Below are positions 1 through 6,459 of a DNA stretch of 8,999 nucleotides, in pieces (within the stretch, counting starts at the first letter, position 1; every line of letters starts with the position of its first letter). The notes below the pieces were generated by a model, which saw only the letters and a list, made by a program, of their open reading frames with translations, had not been told where the DNA came from and did no database searches. Location of the stretch: NCBI GenBank assembly GCA_030679805.1, contig JAUXST010000737.1, positions 1 through 8,999 on the forward strand, given 5' to 3'. The translations under genes were made by a program, and so were the position numbers. This DNA comes from Reyranella sp. GTDB lineage: Bacteria; Pseudomonadota; Alphaproteobacteria; Reyranellales; Reyranellaceae.

Positions 1-322
1 GCTCGTTCGCGACCATCACGCTCGCCGAGTCCGCTCCCAGGGCGGAACGGACCTTGTCGGCCTCGTCGTGGCCGACGCAAACGATCCATCGATACTGGTC
101 GAGATTCAGGTCCCCGATCCAGCGACTGATATGGCCACTCAAATCGACCCCGCGTTCCTTCATACACGCGACAGAGCGGTCATTGGCGGGACGGCCTGCC
201 AACTCCTTATGCACGCCAGCACTTTCGACCAGGAAGCTGGCGCCAAGGTGCTGCTGAAGCACCGCCTGCATCATCGGGCTGCGGCTGATGTTGCCAACAC
301 AGACACAGAGAACCTTTTCCAT
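1..322 (-). CDS. Low-molecular-weight protein-tyrosine-phosphatase, N-terminal part (cut by window edge)
   Basis: Reading leftwards from the ATG at 322-320 gives 107 residues with no stop before the edge. The N-terminus contains CVGNISRSP (Cys8 to Pro16), the C-x5-R-S P-loop of the low-molecular-weight phosphatase family. Cys8 would be the nucleophile and Arg14 the phosphate-binding residue. The family usually has a second Cys before the Arg (CRSP); here it is Ser13. The following segments (ESAGVHKELAGRPAND, then a MKERGVDLSGH-like stretch) fit the family fold. The general-acid Asp loop lies in the C-terminal third, outside the window. Members are cytoplasmic and dephosphorylate phosphotyrosine, often on polysaccharide-export tyrosine kinases; related proteins reduce arsenate. 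No partner gene is visible to decide. No good ribosome binding site precedes the ATG, but the protein similarity begins right there. Confidence 0.88.
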   Translation of the reverse strand, partial: MEKVLCVCVGNISRSPMMQAVLQQHLGASFLVESAGVHKELAGRPANDRSVACMKERGVDLSGHISRWIGDLNLDQYRWIVCVGHDEADKVRSALGADSASVMVANE

Positions 323-696
323 CGTCCGATGATGATCCCAGGGCTCACGCCGTCAAGTTCCGAGATGGGTCGATACTTCGCGTTGGCCCGCCGCCCGACC
401 TCGGATGCTTCAAGCGGCTCGACGGCTGACATGCAGAGCGACACCGGTGATGAGAGTCCATGTCCGCTTATGGCACTTCTCCGACATTGCAGGACAACAG
501 GACAAAGTCCGCCAACGAGTACGAAGGAGACGTTGCTAAATGATCGACCGTGACCCGAAAGCACGCGCAAAGAGCGAACATGATGCGGGAGGATAATCAC
601 GGACAGGCACAATTAACCGTCCCCAGTCCGCGTCCCCCGTCGAAGCCTGTGAGGTCAAAAATTTAGCGAGATCAGCGCAGTAGGCCGGCCAGTAGG
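323..696. other. Gene-poor stretch between phosphatase and radC remnant
   Basis: No long frame here has recognisable protein character. The stretch is less GC-rich than the flanking genes. It contains a spaced inverted repeat (ATGTC at 460-464 and GACAT at 483-487) and one 18-codon ORF with a ribosome binding site (listed separately). It may contain decayed sequence upstream of the radC remnant: the bases around 650-680 could encode a degraded RadC-like segment in another frame, but this is too weak to claim. Confidence 0.5.
540..596 (+). CDS. Candidate very short ORF (18 codons), unknown
   Basis: An ATG at 540 is preceded by AAGGAG (524-529) at a spacing of ten bases, a good Shine-Dalgarno match in otherwise gene-poor DNA. 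It opens MIDRDPKARAKSEHDAGG and stops at TAA (594-596). The peptide is charged and hydrophilic, has no membrane segment, and I do not recognise it. It could be the surviving start of a gene whose remainder was lost when the radC debris arrived, a leader peptide, or chance. Only the ribosome binding site supports it. Confidence 0.2.
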   Translation: MIDRDPKARAKSEHDAGG

Positions 697-861
697 TTCT
701 TGCACAACCATCCCTCGGGCGATCCCAAACCGTCGCGCGACGACATCGAGATAACGAAGGAAATTCGCAAAGCAGCCGAAGCGCTTGGCATTTCCATCCA
801 CGACCACCTGGTGATCGGGCGCAAGGGCCACGCGAGCTTCAGGAGCCTGGGGCTGCTGTAG
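697..861 (+). pseudogene. radC: radC remnant: C-terminal JAB/MPN domain piece without start
   Basis: The frame reads FLHNHPSGDPKPSRDDIEI, continues through an ALGISIHDHLVIGRKGHASF segment, and ends GLL at the TAG 859-861. This is the C-terminal third of the RadC (UPF0758) family, including the metal-site signature HNHPSGDP...D of the JAB/MPN fold and the terminal DHLVIG...SF...G-L-L. RadC proteins are normally around 220-250 residues. Only about 54 are present, the frame is closed by a TAG at 664-666, and similarity starts abruptly near 697. There is no helix-hairpin-helix part, no catalytic Glu upstream and no start codon with a ribosome binding site. It is therefore a truncated, probably silent remnant. 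Despite the name, the molecular role of RadC is not settled. A second tail fragment lies at 7150-7206. Confidence 0.85.
801..857 (+). repeat. Direct repeat copy A (radC tail), pair with 7150-7206
   Basis: These 57 bases match 7150-7206 at 52 positions in the same orientation, about 6.35 kb apart. Four of the five mismatches (807, 819, 831, 849) are silent third codon positions in the RadC frame; the fifth (854) changes Leu to Arg. Similarity fades at both ends of the shared block. This copy ends in an intact RadC C-terminus with its stop, so it is the better preserved one. Confidence 0.85.
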
Positions 862-1112
862 GCCGTGACTTGCCAAGTGAGCGCTTCGTGCGTGCTCGCT
901 TCCAGTCGCCTCTGGCTCCTCTTTCCGCTGCAAGTAAACGAGTTGGGCTTGCCCAATGCCATAGAGCACGTAGGCTCGCGATCTTTCCTGCAGAGCCCTC
1001 GCAATCCACGCGAGCGTCGGATATCCAACACGACATTGGCGGGGATCGCCAATCCCGGCCGCAAGGGCCACGCGAGGCAAGCGGCACCCAGCCCGCCCCG
1101 CGACAAACAATA
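862..1112. other. Non-coding stretch upstream of aminotransferase
   Basis: Several short frames are open on both strands but none shows a recognisable family, a ribosome binding site or consistent codon bias. The only structure found is the 21-bp radC-like segment at 1056-1076. The stretch is best read as decayed or intergenic DNA between the radC remnant and the aminotransferase promoter. Confidence 0.5.
1056..1076 (+). repeat. 21-bp echo of the radC tail repeat
   Basis: This segment equals 816-836 at 20 of 21 bases and 7165-7185 at 20 of 21. It encodes the same GRKGHA hexapeptide. Each single mismatch is at a silent third position: the Gly codon against copy A and the His codon against copy B. 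Similarity stops on both sides, so the frame continues into unrelated residues. Three copies of this stretch in 7 kb are unlikely by chance, but the fragment is too short to call a gene piece on its own. Confidence 0.55.
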
Positions 1113-1126
1113 TTGACATGAGTCAA
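1113..1126. promoter_or_regulatory. Fnr/FixK-type operator upstream of the aminotransferase
   Basis: TTGACATGAGTCAA fits the Crp/Fnr-family core TTGA-N6-TCAA and is symmetric for five bases on each side. If its centre (1119.5) sits at -41.5, as at class II activated promoters, the transcript would start near 1161. The -10 slot (1149-1154) then reads TCTCAT, four of six matches to TATAAT. The ribosome binding site GGAG (1167-1170) and ATG 1180 follow in order. The box therefore also argues for the downstream start codon. It suggests activation under low oxygen or by another Crp/Fnr protein; this is not proven. Confidence 0.5.
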
Positions 1127-1179
1127 TGCGACGGCGGTTCGGCCAGCGTCTCATGCGCATCGGCATGGAGACGATCGTT

Positions 1180-2355
1180 ATGAACGATTCGAGGGGATTG
1201 CCGTACCGGCTTCGGCTGCCCGGCCCGACGGCTGTTCCGGACCGCGTTCGCCAAGCGATCGCCGGCCTCGTGGTCGATCATCATGGCCCGGAGTTTCATG
1301 CCCTGGTCGGCGAGATCCAGAGCCGGATCCGTCCGATCTTCGGCACCCGCGGCAAGGTGCTGGCGTTCGCCGGCTCTGGTACGGCCGCCATGGAGGCTGC
1401 ACTCGCCAACGTCGCGCCGCTCGGAACGCCGGTGCTGGTGGTGGCGAACGGCCAGTTCGGCGTGCGCTTCGGCCAGATCGCGCGAGCGCTGGGCTGCGCG
1501 GTCGAGATGCTCGAGGTGGAATGGGGCACGGCGCCGGATCCGGCGGCTATCCGCCAACGGCTGGAGCAGCGCGACTATTCCGTCCTGTGCGTCACGCACA
1601 ACGAGACCTCGACGGGTGTGACGGCCGATCTGCCGGCGATCGGCGAACTGACGAAGGATCGCGCGACCCTGCTGCTCGTCGACTCGGTCAGCGGCCTGGC
1701 GGGCTTGCCGGTCGAGCAGGATCGCTGGCATCTGGATCTCGTGATCGGAGCGTCGCAGAAGGCATTCATGTGCCCGCCCGGCATCGGCCTGGTCGGCGTC
1801 GGCGCCAAGGCCTGGGCGGTCATCGAGCGCGGCCACGGCGGGCGGTTCTTCTGGGATTTCCGCAAGGCGAGCGTCGCGCTCGACAAGATGGAGAGCGCGT
1901 TTACCCCGCCGGTGTCGCTGCTGGCCGGGCTCGCCGAAGCCTTGCGCATGATCGACGAGGAGGGTTTCGCCAACGTGCTGGCCCGCCATCGCCGCCTGGC
2001 TGCGGGACTGCGCGCCGGCCTGGCGGCGCTCGATTTTGCGCCGTTCCCGCGCGAGGCGCCGTCCGACACCGTAACGGTCATGCGCATGCCCGAGGGGCTC
2101 GATGGCAACGCCATGATCCGAAGGCTCTACGAGGGCTACCGGACCGTGATTGCCGGTTCGCGCACCTCCCTGTCGGGCAAGCTGATCCGCATCGGCACGA
2201 TGGGTTACGTGAGCGAAAGCGACATCCTGACCGATCTCCACTACATCGAGCGCGCGCTGGCCGATCTCGGTCGCGCACCTCGCGAAGGCGTCGGCATCGC
2301 GACCGCCGCGGCGACGTTCGCGCGACTGCCCGCCGAGCGACGAGCGGCTGCCTAA
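1180..2355 (+). CDS. Class V aminotransferase (alanine/serine--glyoxylate type), PLP-dependent
   Basis: The 391-residue product has the class V aminotransferase layout. It has an N-terminal RLPGPTAVP segment, the glycine-rich AGSGTAAMEA phosphate-cup region, THNETSTGV before the active site, Asp168 in LLLVDSVSGLAG (pyridine-nitrogen contact), Lys194 in GASQKAFMCPPG (Schiff-base lysine), and Arg337 in IRIGTMG near the C-terminus, which in the family binds the substrate carboxylate. The closest family type is alanine/serine--glyoxylate aminotransferase, which moves an amino group to glyoxylate giving glycine. Exact substrates cannot be read from sequence. Length is normal (about 380-400). ATG 1180 is chosen because GGAG lies nine bases upstream. 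Upstream ATGs at 1126, 1153 and 1165 lack a ribosome binding site, and 1126 overlaps the putative operator. The gene is convergent with the DUF6455 gene. Confidence 0.92.
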   Translation: MNDSRGLPYRLRLPGPTAVPDRVRQAIAGLVVDHHGPEFHALVGEIQSRIRPIFGTRGKVLAFAGSGTAAMEAALANVAPLGTPVLVVANGQFGVRFGQIARALGCAVEMLEVEWGTAPDPAAIRQRLEQRDYSVLCVTHNETSTGVTADLPAIGELTKDRATLLLVDSVSGLAGLPVEQDRWHLDLVIGASQKAFMCPPGIGLVGVGAKAWAVIERGHGGRFFWDFRKASVALDKMESAFTPPVSLLAGLAEALRMIDEEGFANVLARHRRLAAGLRAGLAALDFAPFPREAPSDTVTVMRMPEGLDGNAMIRRLYEGYRTVIAGSRTSLSGKLIRIGTMGYVSESDILTDLHYIERALADLGRAPREGVGIATAAATFARLPAERRAAA

Positions 2356-2413
2356 ACCGAGACGGGTCCGGCGAAAGGACGTTGGCGAGGTTCCTGCGCG
2401 ATCACCGCCGGCA

Positions 2414-2818
2414 TCATGCGTGGACAGGACGCTGTTTCGACAAGGCATAGTCGAGCTGTGCGGCATTCGGGCAGAAGGCCCGGCATTCCGTTTCCTCGAT
2501 GCTGAACAGCCATTCGCGGCACTGACGCTTGTTTGGGCACGTCGTGCAGATCCACGTCATATCGCGCAGGCTCTCGATAGGCAGTTGAGCAGCATCAACA
2601 CCAAGCCGAGCGAGCATTTGGTCCAGCAGTTCTCCAGAGCCATCACATCCTGCAATCAGGGACTCGATCTGCGAACGCGCGATGCCGACATCCGCCAGAA
2701 CGGCATCGAGGGACCCCATGGCCGCGAGCTGCGCGAGTTCGCGTTTCAGCTGCCTGCGCTTGCGCCCGACATCGATGCGGTGAGAGATCGTTCGCCGGAA
2801 ATCCTGGAACGTCGTCAT
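2414..2818 (-). CDS. DUF6455-type Cys-rich small protein
   Basis: The 134-residue product has a basic N-terminal helix region (to about residue 30), a middle part with an AMGSLDAVLADVGIARSQIE-like segment, and a C-terminal cysteine cluster: C91-x2-C94-x5-C100, then C112 and C116 in the ending FCPNAAQL. This pattern (CxxCxxKxxC, hydrophobic turn, CPNA) matches my memory of DUF6455, a family common in Alphaproteobacteria with no known function. The cysteines could bind a metal or an iron-sulfur cluster; that is inference. There is no signal peptide or membrane span. The ATG at 2818 has a strong ribosome binding site (GGGAGGGAAGGG just upstream on this strand). The gene is divergent from the cyclase, and the two may share the operator at 2923-2936. 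The 58-bp gap to the aminotransferase holds no clear terminator. Confidence 0.8.
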   Translation of the reverse strand: MTTFQDFRRTISHRIDVGRKRRQLKRELAQLAAMGSLDAVLADVGIARSQIESLIAGCDGSGELLDQMLARLGVDAAQLPIESLRDMTWICTTCPNKRQCREWLFSIEETECRAFCPNAAQLDYALSKQRPVHA

Positions 2819-2882
2819 GACCCTTCCCTCCCTTCGTCGAGGTGCCGCGCGAGGCCACGGTTGAAGAAGGCCGGCGGCAAAG

Positions 2883-2901
2883 TCATTTTGAATTAAAATG
2901 A
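2883..2901. promoter_or_regulatory. AT-rich inverted repeat in the divergent control region
   Basis: TCATTTT-gaatt-AAAATGA is a perfect seven-base inverted repeat with a five-base spacer, standing out as an AT island in GC-rich DNA. On the minus strand it contains TTTAAT (2897-2892), which could be the -10 element for the DUF6455 gene. That lies about three bases from the ideal position for class II activation from the box at 2923-2936. It could also be an operator in its own right. It lacks the GC stem and U-tract of an intrinsic terminator. Confidence 0.4.
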
Positions 2902-2922
2902 TCGCGGCAGCTGCGGTTCGCC

Positions 2923-2936
2923 TTGACCCAGATCAA
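2923..2936. promoter_or_regulatory. Fnr/FixK-type operator between DUF6455 and cyclase genes
   Basis: TTGACCCAGATCAA is a second match to TTGA-N6-TCAA, with the right half being the consensus ATCAA. Placing its centre (2929.5) at -41.5 puts the rightward transcript start near 2971 and the -10 slot at exactly 2959-2964, which reads CATAAT (five of six to TATAAT). This is the geometry of a class II Fnr/FixK-activated promoter for the cyclase-redoxin pair. The leader would then be about 190 nt. A competing reading is an ordinary sigma-70 promoter, TTGCGA (2938-2943), 17 bases, TAATTT (2961-2966). Confidence 0.5.
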
Positions 2937-2958
2937 TTTGCGAGCAAAGCGGCGCGAA

Positions 2959-2964
2959 CATAAT
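2959..2964 (+). promoter_or_regulatory. Candidate -10 element for the cyclase-redoxin transcript
   Basis: CATAAT differs from TATAAT at one base and sits 22 bases after the Fnr/FixK-type box, the class II spacing. Transcription would start near 2971, leaving a leader of about 190 nt before the cyclase start codon. The downstream leader contains two GC-rich hairpins. Confidence 0.4.
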
Positions 2965-2991
2965 TTACATGGAATGCTGCCGTCTTGAGCG

Positions 2992-3014
2992 GTTCGCCGC
3001 GACATTCGGCGAAC
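2992..3014. repeat. Perfect 8-bp hairpin in the cyclase leader
   Basis: GTTCGCCG (2992-2999) and CGGCGAAC (3007-3014) are exact inverted copies around the seven-base loop CGACATT. If transcription starts near 2971, this would fold at the front of the leader. A second, smaller stem follows at CGCGGG 3117-3122 / CCCGCG 3132-3137, about 25-45 bases before the start codon. Neither is followed by a T-run, so they are not typical terminators. They could affect message stability or be a dispersed intergenic repeat. Confidence 0.5.
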
Positions 3015-3162
3015 GTCCGAACGACAGGCTCGCCAAGGCGCCGGGATGGAGGCCGCGGCCCGGGCTGCGAACCTCCGCAGGGTTGCGAATGCCGGTCGAG
3101 GGCGATTGACGGATTTCGCGGGCGCGTGGCACCCGCGCGGGCTTGTGCTAAGGTATCGCTAG

Positions 3163-6100
3163 GTGAGCCTCGCGATGACCTGCATCGGCTGCGGTTTCGA
3201 CTTATCGGCAAATTTTGCCTTCTGCCCACGGTGCGGGCGCCGACAGGCCGCCGCCTGCGCGAGTTGCGGCTCTTTTTGCGAGGCCGATTTCGCCTTCTGT
3301 CCGCGCTGCGGCGTGGCTCGGGAGCCGGCATCCGCCGGGGTAGCGCCCGCCGAGCGTGCGCAACCCTTGCCGGCGGCGAGATCGGACGGCCCTCAGGAAG
3401 AGGCAGATCGACGGCAAGCGACCATCCTCTTCGCCGACGTCAGCGGATTTACCTCGCTGTCCGAACGCCTCGATGCCGAGGAGGTCCGCGCGTTCCAAAG
3501 CGCACTGTTCGAGTCGCTCGCCCAGGCGATCACGCGCTACGGCGGCTTTGTGGTGAAGTTCCTCGGCGACGCCGTCCTTGCCCTCTTCGGCGCGCCGGTC
3601 GCCCATGAGGACGATCCCGAGCGGGCTCTCGACACGGCGCTCGACATGCTGACCCGCGCCGCGGCTCTGAGCGAGCAGTGGGCCCGGCGTATCGGCCAGC
3701 CGGTGACCCTGCACATCGCCGTGCACACCGGGCCCGTCGTGGCCGGCAGCTTCAGCGCCGCCGCCAGCGCGGCCTACGATGTGAGCGGCGACACTGTGAA
3801 CACGGCCGCCCGACTTCTCGGGGCGGCAGCACCAGGTACGATCCTGGTGGCGGCTTCCACCCATGCCCTGACCCGGCATCGCTTCGCCTTCGAGCCCGCC
3901 GGCGAACTGGCGTTGCGCGGCAAAGCCGAGCCGATGGTCGTCCACCGACTGCTCGGCGCGCTCGCCGAACCCCAGTCGGCGCGCGGACTTGCGGCCTACG
4001 GGCTTGCGTGCCCCATGGTGGGGCGCTCCGAGGAACTCAACCAGCTGCTCTCGGCCTTCGACAGCATGCAGCGCGGCCAGGCTCAGGTCGTGAGCCTGGC
4101 CGGCGAGGCAGGCACCGGCAAGTCGCGGCTTATTGCAGAATTCCTGGTGCGGCTCGATGAGGATGGTCATTTGGCCGGCACGGCCGTCCGCCGGGCGGCC
4201 TGCTCGTCCCTGGGCGAGCCGGCGTACGGCGTCTTTGCGGCGTTGTTCCGCGAGGGCTACGGCGTGGCCCCTGACGACTCGCTCGATGTGGCGCGGCAGA
4301 AACTGGCGGAAGGCCTCAGTTCGCTGGGCGCCCAAGCCGAGATCGCCCAGACGATCACGCCGGTGCTGAGTTACCTGCTCGGCGTGGCGGAGGCACACAC
4401 CCCCGACCTCGATCCCGAACAGCTCAAGCGCCAGATCGCCCTGGCCGCACGGACGCTGGTCGAGCGGCGCCTCGAGCGGGGGCCGCTCGTGGTTGTCGTG
4501 GAGGATCTCCACTGGGCCGATATGGCCTCGGTCGACCTGCTTCGAGACATCGTCGACCATCTGGCGGATCGGCGTTTGATGATGGTGGTCTCGCAGCGGC
4601 CCGACGCGCGCCCTCTCCTGATGGCCCAGGCCGCGCAGACGATGATCCGGCTCGCCCCGCTCTCCCCGGATGAGATCCGGGCGCTGCTGAGCGGCCTGTT
4701 CGGTTCGCTGGACGAACCCGCTTTCGCACGGGTCCGCGATCTCATCGTGACGCGAGCCGGCGGCAATCCGCTGTTCGTCGAGGAGATCGTCCGCAGCCTG
4801 GTGGGCACCGGCGCGCTCGTCCGCCAGGGCGATCGCTGGACCTGTACGGGAGGCAGCGAGGCGGCGAACATTCCGACCACGCTGCACGGCCTGCTCCTCT
4901 CCCGCGTCGACAAGCTCCCGGCCGGCACAAGGCGCGTGCTCCAGGCGGCCTCCGTGCTGGGCGTGATGTTCGACGAAGTGCTGCTCCAGGCCGTCGCGAC
5001 CGGCATCGAGGATGCCGGGGCGGCGCTCGACAGTCTCGTCGGGGCCGACCTTGTCCAGGAAGTGGGGGATGGCCGCGACGGCAGACGATATCGGTTCACG
5101 CACGCGCTCGTGCACGAAGTGGTCTACGAGAACCTGCTCCTTTCCCGCCGCAGCGAGCTGCACGAACGCGCCGGCCGCGCGCTTGAACGAGCCGTCGGTC
5201 AATCGCCTTCGCGACTGAGCGATCTCGAAGCGCTGGGCCATCACTGGAGCCTCACGTCGGACAAGGCCAGGGGCGCGCGCTACCTGACGGCGGCCGGCGA
5301 CCGGGCGGGCGCCGTCTACGCCAACGATGATGCCATCCGCCACTACGAGCGTGCCCTGCGCACGCTCGCCACCTGCGAGGCCTGCGATGACCAGGTGCGG
5401 GTGGTGCGCGAACGGCTGGCGGATCTTCTGACGCTGACCGGAATGCGGGCCGCGGCACTCGTGCACCATGAGGTCGTGCGTCAGGAACTCGAGGCGACAG
5501 GAGATCGAGCCGGCGCCGCCCGCCTGCATCGCAAGATCGGAGGACTGCATTGGGAGGCCGGCGATCGGGAACGCGCCAGGGCCTGCTTCGAGTCGGGCAT
5601 CGAGCAGCTTGGCGAGGACGGCAACCCCATCGAGCGCGCCCAGCTCTACCAGGAGATCGGCCGGCTAGCCTTCCGCGCCGGCGACAACGCAGGCGCCATC
5701 ACCTGGGCCGAGCGTGCGCTCGTCGAAGCGGCGAAGGAGGAAGGCACCGCTCCTGATCCGGAGCGCGCCCGCGAGACGGCGGCCATGCAGGCGCAGGCCT
5801 ACAATACGCTGGGCGTGGCCCTTGCACGGACGGGCCGCCTCAAGGAGGCAGTCGACAAGATCGAGCAGAGCATCGGGCTAGCCGAGCTGCACGGTCTTCT
5901 GCAGGCCACCTGCCGCGGCTACACGAACCTCGGCGTGCTCTACAGCTCGCTCGATCCGCCCCGGGGTATCGAGACCTGCCTGCAGGGCCTCGAAACCGCC
6001 AAGAAAGTCGGCGATCTCGGCTTCCAGTCGCGGCTATATGCCAACCTTGCGGTCGCCTACTGCGCGCTGACCGACCGCTGCGAGGCGGAGGGCATCGAGG

Positions 6101-6420
6101 CGGCGCAAAGGGCCATCGACCTCGATCGCCGGCTGGAGCTGCTCGATCACCTGGCGGTGCCGCTGATCGTCCTGGGCCAAATTCGCCAATGCCACGGCGA
6201 TCATGCCCTCGCCTTTGCCTCGTACCAGGAGGCGTTGGTGCTCGCCGAGCGGGTCGGTGAGCCGCAGCTTCTGTTCCCCTGCTACGATGGACTTGCTACT
6301 CTCTACCTCGACACCAGCAACGTCGCGATGGCCGAAGTCTACCTGGCGAAAGCCCAGGCGGTGTGCGAGCGGGCCGGTGTCGAGCCCGATGCGCTTCTGG
6401 TCCTGCCGTTTCTCTGTTAG
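3163..6420 (+). CDS. Double zinc ribbon / class III adenylate cyclase / AAA-ATPase / TPR protein
   Basis: The product has 1085 residues. Residues 7-49 hold two zinc ribbons (C7, C10, C21, C24; C32, C35, C46, C49). Residues 85-265 form a class III cyclase domain with every expected catalytic residue: metal ligands D92 (ILFADVSGFT) and D136 (KFLGDAV), adenine-selecting K132 and D206, and transition-state N213 and R217 (VNTAAR). It is therefore predicted to make cAMP as a homodimer. Residues 285-660 are an AAA/STAND-like ATPase with Walker A GEAGTGKS (314-321) and Walker B VVVVEDLHWAD (443-453). From about 700 to 1070 there are TPR-like helical repeats. There is no signal peptide or membrane span, so it is cytoplasmic. 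GTG 3163 gives the longest form with AAGG upstream. ATG 3175, preceded by AGGTGA, begins MTCIGCG and is an equally good start. The redoxin gene follows 39 nt later. Confidence 0.93.
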   Translation: MSLAMTCIGCGFDLSANFAFCPRCGRRQAAACASCGSFCEADFAFCPRCGVAREPASAGVAPAERAQPLPAARSDGPQEEADRRQATILFADVSGFTSLSERLDAEEVRAFQSALFESLAQAITRYGGFVVKFLGDAVLALFGAPVAHEDDPERALDTALDMLTRAAALSEQWARRIGQPVTLHIAVHTGPVVAGSFSAAASAAYDVSGDTVNTAARLLGAAAPGTILVAASTHALTRHRFAFEPAGELALRGKAEPMVVHRLLGALAEPQSARGLAAYGLACPMVGRSEELNQLLSAFDSMQRGQAQVVSLAGEAGTGKSRLIAEFLVRLDEDGHLAGTAVRRAACSSLGEPAYGVFAALFREGYGVAPDDSLDVARQKLAEGLSSLGAQAEIAQTITPVLSYLLGVAEAHTPDLDPEQLKRQIALAARTLVERRLERGPLVVVVEDLHWADMASVDLLRDIVDHLADRRLMMVVSQRPDARPLLMAQAAQTMIRLAPLSPDEIRALLSGLFGSLDEPAFARVRDLIVTRAGGNPLFVEEIVRSLVGTGALVRQGDRWTCTGGSEAANIPTTLHGLLLSRVDKLPAGTRRVLQAASVLGVMFDEVLLQAVATGIEDAGAALDSLVGADLVQEVGDGRDGRRYRFTHALVHEVVYENLLLSRRSELHERAGRALERAVGQSPSRLSDLEALGHHWSLTSDKARGARYLTAAGDRAGAVYANDDAIRHYERALRTLATCEACDDQVRVVRERLADLLTLTGMRAAALVHHEVVRQELEATGDRAGAARLHRKIGGLHWEAGDRERARACFESGIEQLGEDGNPIERAQLYQEIGRLAFRAGDNAGAITWAERALVEAAKEEGTAPDPERARETAAMQAQAYNTLGVALARTGRLKEAVDKIEQSIGLAELHGLLQATCRGYTNLGVLYSSLDPPRGIETCLQGLETAKKVGDLGFQSRLYANLAVAYCALTDRCEAEGIEAAQRAIDLDRRLELLDHLAVPLIVLGQIRQCHGDHALAFASYQEALVLAERVGEPQLLFPCYDGLATLYLDTSNVAMAEVYLAKAQAVCERAGVEPDALLVLPFLC

Positions 6421-6440
6421 CCCATTCGCTGTTAGCCCAT
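6414..6440 (+). repeat. 12-bp direct repeat, period 15, across the cyclase stop codon
   Basis: CTGTTAGCCCAT occurs at 6414-6425 and again at 6429-6440. The first copy includes the TAG stop of the cyclase gene; the second lies in the gap before the redoxin gene. It looks like a small slippage duplication and has no evident function. Confidence 0.8.
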
Positions 6441-6459
6441 AGGCAGACGGGGGGTTTAC

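Noticed and set aside
460..487. Inverted repeat ATGTC / GACAT with an 18-base spacer
   Set aside because: The stem is only five bases and there is no neighbouring promoter or terminator context. It may belong to a dispersed intergenic repeat but cannot be supported from one copy.
68..553. 161-codon open frame on the plus strand at the left edge
   Set aside because: It overlaps the minus-strand phosphatase, whose P-loop is clear, and its translation resembles no known family.
655..1119. Open frames on the minus strand over the radC remnant and the following gap
   Set aside because: They read through the reverse of the RadC tail and have no start signal, motif or consistent codon use.
1123..2466. 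447-codon open frame on the minus strand opposite the aminotransferase
   Set aside because: It is rich in Arg, Asp and Gly in the way antisense frames of GC-rich genes are, shows no family motifs, and lies over a clearly recognised aminotransferase.
2969..3109. 46-codon ORF in the cyclase leader starting at ATG 2969
   Set aside because: There is no ribosome binding site, the composition is low in coding signal, and the ATG would lie at or before the predicted transcript start.
3202..5550. 782-codon open frame on the minus strand opposite the cyclase
   Set aside because: The composition is typical antisense shadow (His, Arg, Gln, Gly rich) and the plus strand carries an unmistakable multi-domain protein over the same bases.
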